Source: Fodinibius sp036381435
Lineage (GTDB): Bacteria > Bacteroidota > Rhodothermia > Balneolales > Balneolaceae
Assembly (NCBI GenBank): GCA_036381435.1
Contig: DASVCW010000006.1
Coordinates: 1 to 64,000 of the forward strand
DNA length: 64,000 bases
Direction: 5' to 3'
Under the pieces are notes generated by a model. The model was given only the letters and a program-made list of their open reading frames with translations, had not been told where the DNA came from and did not search any database. Position 1 is the stretch's first letter. Every line of letters starts with the position of its first letter. The position numbers and the translations under genes were made by a program. Shown in pieces: positions 60,024-64,000 of the stretch.

Positions 60024-60452
60024 ATGAGCTGGCTAGAAACTAAGTTATTCGCGGGTGAAAAGATTATTTTTCGATGTCGTACTCATAAATCAATCTTTTT
60101 GCTGCCGTTTTCTTTATTGTTTATAGCTTATGTTAATGAATTTTCCCCCTTTCTCTTTATCGGTATTACCATCCTTCTTTTCGATATTTTAAAATATTTT
60201 TATAGAGAATTTATTGTCACCAACAAAAGAGTGATCATAAAAAAGGGATTTTTTCATAAGCATATCAGTGATATTGCAATAGAAAGTATAAGCGAAGTAA
60301 CTATTTATCAGTCTTTTTCAGAAAAGTTTTTTCGTACAGGCCGCGTAACAATTTTTGGTGAAAGTATAACTAATTCAACCTTTAAAGATATTAGTCGTGC
60401 TAAAGATTTTCGTAATGCTGTCTATAGCCAATTGCCCGTAACCTTTAGTTAA
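60024..60452 (+). CDS. Bacterial PH-domain membrane protein (bPH2/DUF304)
   Basis: 142 residues. Two close hydrophobic helices (about 24-40 and 43-60) precede a PH-like beta domain (about 62-138) with REFIVTNKRVIIKKGFF and SISEVTIYQSF, then RTGRVTIFGE. This is the YdbT/bPH2 layout. Such proteins are membrane-bound with the PH domain in the cytosol; the ligand is unknown. Stands alone among repeats. Confidence 0.85.
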   Translation: MSWLETKLFAGEKIIFRCRTHKSIFLLPFSLLFIAYVNEFSPFLFIGITILLFDILKYFYREFIVTNKRVIIKKGFFHKHISDIAIESISEVTIYQSFSEKFFRTGRVTIFGESITNSTFKDISRAKDFRNAVYSQLPVTFS

Positions 60453-60490
60453 CTGATTCGGAGTAATCCCTTCTCTTATTATATAACTGA

Positions 60491-60578
60491 ATGGAACGCG
60501 GACGAAGCGGATTGAACTGATTTTCGGGGATTAAAGGGAAAGTCCTCGTCGTACATCCGGTCTTGATGTGCGACGAGT
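60491..60578. repeat. Repeat copy 'aacgcggacgaagcggattg' and a 'ctcgtcgtacatc' hairpin
   Basis: Third member of the acggatggagcggattg group (about 60495), followed by ctcgtcgtacatc/gatgtgcgacgag (about 60546-60578), a 13-bp near-perfect hairpin. Confidence 0.6.
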
Positions 60579-60690
60579 GAAAAAGCAGCAAAATTACTAA
60601 GCATCGGCTTTCAAGTTTTCCATTTCTTGCTTTTCTGAAAATAGTTTTGCATTGTTGATCAACGAATAACTCTAACGCTCGGGCTTTTTT

Positions 60691-60927
60691 ATGGAAGATA
60701 AACGGTTTTCACTGAAACTCGGCTCACTCCTCTTTACACTCCCATCTATTAAATATATAACTCTGGGGTTGTTTCTCGCAGGGTTTTTAACCGGGATAAC
60801 CGCGATAATTCATGTTGAATATCCCGAAATTGCAGCTTCCTTAACTGTTTTTCCTGTATTTGCAGCTATGCTTTTGCCCCTTTATTTTATTATTAAAGGA
60901 GTACGCAAAGCTGAAGAAGTTGAATAA
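60691..60927 (+). CDS. Small membrane protein
   Basis: 78 residues with two hydrophobic helices (about 22-41 and 48-70) and a charged C-terminal tail (RKAEEVE). No family recognised. The open frame, start ATG and helix pattern support a real gene, but evidence is limited to that. Confidence 0.5.
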   Translation: MEDKRFSLKLGSLLFTLPSIKYITLGLFLAGFLTGITAIIHVEYPEIAASLTVFPVFAAMLLPLYFIIKGVRKAEEVE

Positions 60928-60948
60928 GTTCCGAGATGAGAATTAATC

Positions 60949-61500
60949 TCACATTTCAGCAAGCCTTACCAAGAGAGGTTTTAGCAATTCTTTGGTTGTA
61001 GACGTCTTGATTCTATAAGCTATTTCTCCCCTTTTATTAATAATGTAGGTTGTGGGATAGGGACCGAGTTCGTACCCTTCATCAAAGGCACCGTCATCTC
61101 TTAACATGATATAGTTAATGTCCTTTTCTTTCGCAAAGGATTCTATTTTAGACCATTTTTCGGGTGAAATTCCCACAAAGACTACCCCTTCATCTCTCAA
61201 TTCTTCCTGTAACTGAATAAAATCGGGAATTTCTTCGATACAAAATCCACACCAGGTTGCCCAATGATTCAAAACCACCACCTTTCCACGATACTCCGAC
61301 AAGCTAAACTTCTCCCCTTCCATATTTGTCAGGGTAAAATCAGGAGCTTTCAAATCGGGATGAGCAGACAGTGTATCTAAGGCCCTTACATTGGTAATAA
61401 TTTCATGGGTGGGTACCTCTTGTATATCAGAATTTTCGCAACCGATAACTGTGATTAAAAGGATTGAAAGGAAACAAAGATTTTTTAAAAAAAGCTTCAT
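60949..61500 (-). CDS. TlpA-like thioredoxin-fold lipoprotein
   Basis: 183 residues from the ATG at 61500; the frame is open to 61587 but the lipoprotein signal (LLITVIGC, Cys about 21) fixes the start. Residues 45-180 form a TlpA/ResA-type thioredoxin domain with HWATWCGFCIEEIPDF, so the active site is CGFC, and the cis-Pro region is GPYPTTYII. Likely an envelope thiol-disulfide reductase. Intact, unlike the distant thioredoxin-like pseudogene at 7597. Confidence 0.88.
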   Translation of the reverse strand: MKLFLKNLCFLSILLITVIGCENSDIQEVPTHEIITNVRALDTLSAHPDLKAPDFTLTNMEGEKFSLSEYRGKVVVLNHWATWCGFCIEEIPDFIQLQEELRDEGVVFVGISPEKWSKIESFAKEKDINYIMLRDDGAFDEGYELGPYPTTYIINKRGEIAYRIKTSTTKELLKPLLVRLAEM

Positions 61501-61722
61501 AACTCTTTTTAGTTTAAATTGATGAATAGATTCACTGCCAGTAACGGCTTTAGCGGCGGAAAGATTCCTGAAGGCGTGGTATAGCACACTTTCAAAAGTG
61601 TACTACACCTTCTTAACCCAAACTCACATTTTACTGAGGTTAACTAACAGAGGCTTTAACAGTTCTTTTGTGGCTAATGTAATAGCATTCGCCAGTTCAC
61701 TCCTTTTATTGATTATATAATA

Positions 61723-62418
61723 TCAGCTATTGCTTTTTAATCTCTGAGGTTCAACCTTTCCTGATTCTACAAACTGTTTGAAATCCTGAACATCTTCTCT
61801 CACCATTTTTTCAAAAACGGGGTTCAGTAATTTGGCTATATCTTCGCCTACTTTTCCCATCGGTGCCCGATATGACATAATAACTGAGACTTCTGTCCCG
61901 GATTCATCTGCATCGCGAAAACGGACAGTGCCGGTATTTTCTATCATAGAACCATCAACAGATTGCCAGCCCAGCGCCTCTCCTTTTTCATCTTCTACTA
62001 TTTCACTCTTCCAGCTTACGGAACCCATTTGCCCCGGAACCTTGGTGGTCCATTCAGATAATTTATTATCAATTTTTTTCACACTTTTAAGATGCTCCAT
62101 AAACAGTGGCAAATTTTCAAGATCGTGCCAAAAATCATACACTTCATTCCGCGGCTTATCTACCGTCATATGGGTTTCAATATGAATATCACCTAATCTA
62201 TCTACTTCAGCCTTTCCAAAACTTTCACTGATAGGGCAATAGCCCGAGATTCCTCTATACATCAAATAACCGGCTACCGCTCCTTTGATAACACTTTTTT
62301 CTTTATTTGAAATGGTATTATACAGCAGGTATGAACCTCCTGCAACCGATAATAATCGTTCCGTCGTACTAAGTCCTGATGCTATGTCCATTTCATTATC
62401 TTCTCTAAAAGTATTCAT
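61723..62418 (-). CDS. SRPBCC family membrane-associated protein
   Basis: 231 residues from the ATG at 62418 (MNTFREDNE); the frame extends to 62484. An N-terminal hydrophobic part (about 15-55: TTERLLSVAGGSYLLYN, VIKGAVAGYLMYRGI) resembles the DUF2892-type membrane segment. It leads into a polyketide-cyclase/SRPBCC domain (about 75-215) with NEVYDFWHDLENLPLFMEHL. Such two-part proteins are common and uncharacterised. The EF-hand gene terminator separates it from its upstream neighbour. Confidence 0.78.
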   Translation of the reverse strand: MNTFREDNEMDIASGLSTTERLLSVAGGSYLLYNTISNKEKSVIKGAVAGYLMYRGISGYCPISESFGKAEVDRLGDIHIETHMTVDKPRNEVYDFWHDLENLPLFMEHLKSVKKIDNKLSEWTTKVPGQMGSVSWKSEIVEDEKGEALGWQSVDGSMIENTGTVRFRDADESGTEVSVIMSYRAPMGKVGEDIAKLLNPVFEKMVREDVQDFKQFVESGKVEPQRLKSNS

Positions 62419-62513
62419 TTTTTTATCCTTTTTTGTTAAGTCTCTCAGGCTATTGATTGAAGAAAACAGGGATACCACAAGCACAATTCCTGTCTAAATC
62501 GGCTTTTTAAGTT

Positions 62514-62550
62514 TATAAAAAAAGGAGCCACACTGAAGGTGGCTCCTTTT
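62514..62550 (-). terminator. Intrinsic terminator after the EF-hand gene
   Basis: aaaaggagccac (62520-62531) pairs perfectly with gtggctcctttt (62539-62550) around a 7-nt loop. The minus strand continues into T residues. It lies 29 bp downstream of the EF-hand stop codon. Confidence 0.9.
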
Positions 62551-62578
62551 CGAAATGGGATAATACAATTGCTCCTAA

Positions 62579-62995
62579 TTAAAACAGCCCGTCGTCATAC
62601 CATGAATCAAATTCATCCTCTGTAATAGAGTCATCATCATCTTCATCCACGGTATCAAAAAGGCCATTTTCGAATTCTTCTTCTGATAACACACCGTCGC
62701 CGTCCATATCCCAGTATTCGCCATCATAAGCATCGAAGTTATCTTCAATGCCGGTATTCCACTCCTCTTCTGAGATTTCACCATTACCATCGGCGTCCCA
62801 CTCATCATAATAGCCCATATCGGAGACACCCGAAGTGAACTCGTCTTGACTTAAAGTCGAATCGCTATTCGCATCCCAGGAATCAAATTCACTGCCCTGA
62901 TTATCCTGTGCCAAGGCGGGAGAAGCAACGACAAATAATAATAAAAGCGCTGACGCAAAAATAAAGTTGGTTTTTAAATTTTCAAGTAGTTTCAT
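62579..62995 (-). CDS. Exported EF-hand calcium-binding protein
   Basis: 138 residues with a signal peptide ending in ALAQ (about 30). Four EF-hand loops follow at roughly equal spacing: DANSDSTLSQDEF (about 40-52), DADGNGEISEEEW (about 66-78), DMDGDGVLSEEEF (about 96-108) and DEDDDDSITEDEF (about 117-129). Loops 2 and 3 have the best canonical ligands. Highly acidic, predicted periplasmic or secreted. Possible roles are calcium buffering or envelope stabilisation; nothing in the context decides. Confidence 0.9.
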   Translation of the reverse strand: MKLLENLKTNFIFASALLLLFVVASPALAQDNQGSEFDSWDANSDSTLSQDEFTSGVSDMGYYDEWDADGNGEISEEEWNTGIEDNFDAYDGEYWDMDGDGVLSEEEFENGLFDTVDEDDDDSITEDEFDSWYDDGLF

Positions 62996-63181
62996 CGTCT
63001 TAATTAGTTTTTTTGAAGTTAATGATTGTATTCATTGATACCGTTATCCTACTTATATGTTCCGTGTTATCAATGGTTTATACCAGTATCGAAGTAAAAA
63101 ACAGTATTGCTTTTAATGGAACCTATCCCCCCGAATTTATTTTCTACTATAGAAACCTCTGGCCAGTAACAAATAATTTTT

Positions 63182-63613
63182 ATGTTAAGTCTCACCCTAA
63201 ACAGTTGCCTGTTAAAAAGTATTTTAATCAGCAATGGTGATTTTCATGTTCGCGAATTTGCTAAAATGGTTGCCGAATGGTGCGCGGCTGCTTTAGAGCT
63301 TCTTGGAGTCTGCCTGATTGTACTACTCACACTGTATGCACTGGCATTTGCACTTTTCCAGCTTCTTAAATCAATGGAAGGGTCGGCTATTTTTGATCAA
63401 GTGCGACACCGGTTGATTCGCGGTATTCTTTTGGGACTGGAGTTCTTAGTAGCAGCAGATATTGTTCACACAGTAGCCGTGGAATTATCATTCAAAAGTG
63501 TAGGTGTGCTGGCAGTAGTTGTACTTATTCGAACGTTTCTCAGCTTCACCCTGGAGTTAGAGATGACGGGATACTGGCCCTGGCAAAAAAATCAACGAAA
63601 GGAAATGAAATGA
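63182..63613 (+). CDS. DUF1622 family membrane protein
   Basis: 143 residues from the ATG at 63182, or 115 from the ATG at 63266; the family usually begins just before FAKMVAEW, so the true start is uncertain. Three hydrophobic helices (about 35-62, 82-100, 105-125 in the long form) with VRHRLIRGILLGLEFLVAADIV (around residue 75) match DUF1622. Function unknown. Upstream codons overlap a doubtful 75-codon frame at 63013-63240. Confidence 0.78.
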   Translation: MLSLTLNSCLLKSILISNGDFHVREFAKMVAEWCAAALELLGVCLIVLLTLYALAFALFQLLKSMEGSAIFDQVRHRLIRGILLGLEFLVAADIVHTVAVELSFKSVGVLAVVVLIRTFLSFTLELEMTGYWPWQKNQRKEMK

Positions 63614-63699
63614 AACGCTAATCTCAAAAAACATTTGTTGGGTAATCAAACAGGAGGCCTTATTTTTAGTTAAAATCATTTCAATTTTTTATAGCACAA

Positions 63700-64000
63700 A
63701 TGTTCAAATTAGGAACGTATCAAACCCTTCATATTGCCCGGAAAATAGATCACGGTTATATTCTTGAAAATGACAAGGGGGATGAAGTTCTGCTGCCTAC
63801 AAAGCTGGTTTTAGATGATATCGATATCATCAACAAAATCAGAGTTTTTCTGTATAAAGACGGCGAAGAGCGCATAACGGCAACCATGCAAGATCCTAAA
63901 ATCACCCTGAACAGTATTGCCTTACTGAGAGTGAAGGAGGTGAATAAATACGGAGCTTACCTGGACTGGGGTTTAACGAAAGACCTGTTTGTGCCCCACA
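63700..64000 (+). CDS. S1-domain RNA-binding protein (CvfB-like), 3' end cut by window edge
   Basis: The first 100 residues are visible from the ATG at 63700. LPTKLVLDDIDIINKIRVFLY (about 28-48) and RVKEVNKYGAYLDWGLTKDLFVPH (about 77-100) are successive OB-fold/S1-type strands, the arrangement of CvfB/YitL proteins that bind RNA. The stop is outside the window. Confidence 0.85.
   Translation, partial: MFKLGTYQTLHIARKIDHGYILENDKGDEVLLPTKLVLDDIDIINKIRVFLYKDGEERITATMQDPKITLNSIALLRVKEVNKYGAYLDWGLTKDLFVPH

Noticed and set aside
63013..63240. 75-codon plus-strand frame with an N-terminal hydrophobic stretch
   Set aside because: No family resemblance, and it overlaps the better supported DUF1622 gene. 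It may be real but cannot be supported.
1..64000. CRISPR arrays, tRNA or rRNA genes
   Set aside because: No regularly spaced direct repeats with unique spacers and no tRNA-like cloverleaf or rRNA sequence were noticed. A covariance search was not possible.

Overview
This window looks like a chromosomal segment from a free-living, aerobic, Gram-negative member of the FCB group, most likely Balneolota (Balneola/Gracilimonas-like) or a close Bacteroidota relative. The clues are family-level: BshC, a DUF4837 lipoprotein, a DUF4249-like lipoprotein, a START-like Bacteroidota protein, many signal peptides ending in -AQ, several outer-membrane beta-barrels, few recognisable Shine-Dalgarno sites, and a moderate-to-low GC content. 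No rRNA, tRNA or CRISPR array was seen. Taxonomy is inferred, not measured.

Layout. 1-557: a RAYT (REP-associated Y1 transposase) cut by the left edge, with a perfect 38-bp palindrome inside its reading frame. 703-6978: ftsX, an outer-membrane barrel gene overlapping cinA, then pgsA-pgpA and pyrE. 7089-11955: an accessory island that reads as a decayed chromosomal integron. It has a broken integron-type integrase on the minus strand, an attI-like junction, three passenger genes (a broken thioredoxin-like gene, an MFS transporter, a YdeI/DUF1801 protein), and an attC-like site after each. 12031-22047: uvrC, then the tryptophan operon on the minus strand (trpE-trpS-trpG-trpD-trpC-trpF-trpB). 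It is preceded by a leader peptide with three consecutive Trp codons and an attenuator-terminator; trpA sits alone about 40 kb away (56125-56937). 22095-35626: minus-strand housekeeping genes for phospholipids and isoprenoids (dxr-rseP-psd-pssA), aroE/pgeF, tmk, a PspC protein, a small envelope operon, and BFN-bshC-fthC.

36130-44516: the plus-strand complex I genes nuoA-B-C-D-E-F-G-H, ending at a clear terminator with no nuoI-N in the window. The nuoE/nuoF and nuoF/nuoG junctions each hold a four-helix-bundle gene (the family of 23S rRNA intervening-sequence proteins and DGR Avd). Each is bracketed by inverted, A+T-rich TGATT-type repeats that run up to the neighbouring nuo stop and start codons. 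44528-49859: an RluA-type pseudouridine synthase, methyltransferase, purE, EEP-family and TfoX-like genes. 49928-55862: a biotin operon (bioF, a BioH-like hydrolase, bioC, bioD, bioA) behind a DUF4837 lipoprotein gene. 57021-58940: two tandemly duplicated methyltransferases with duplicated upstream regions. 59060-64000: small envelope proteins, a TlpA-like lipoprotein, an SRPBCC protein, an exported EF-hand protein, a DUF1622 protein and the start of an S1-domain protein.

The spacers are crowded with dispersed palindromic repeats of several families, one of which supplies the C-terminal codons of trpC. The most notable observations are the integron relic, the paired four-helix-bundle elements inside the nuo operon, and the complete trp attenuator controlling an operon that also contains trpS.
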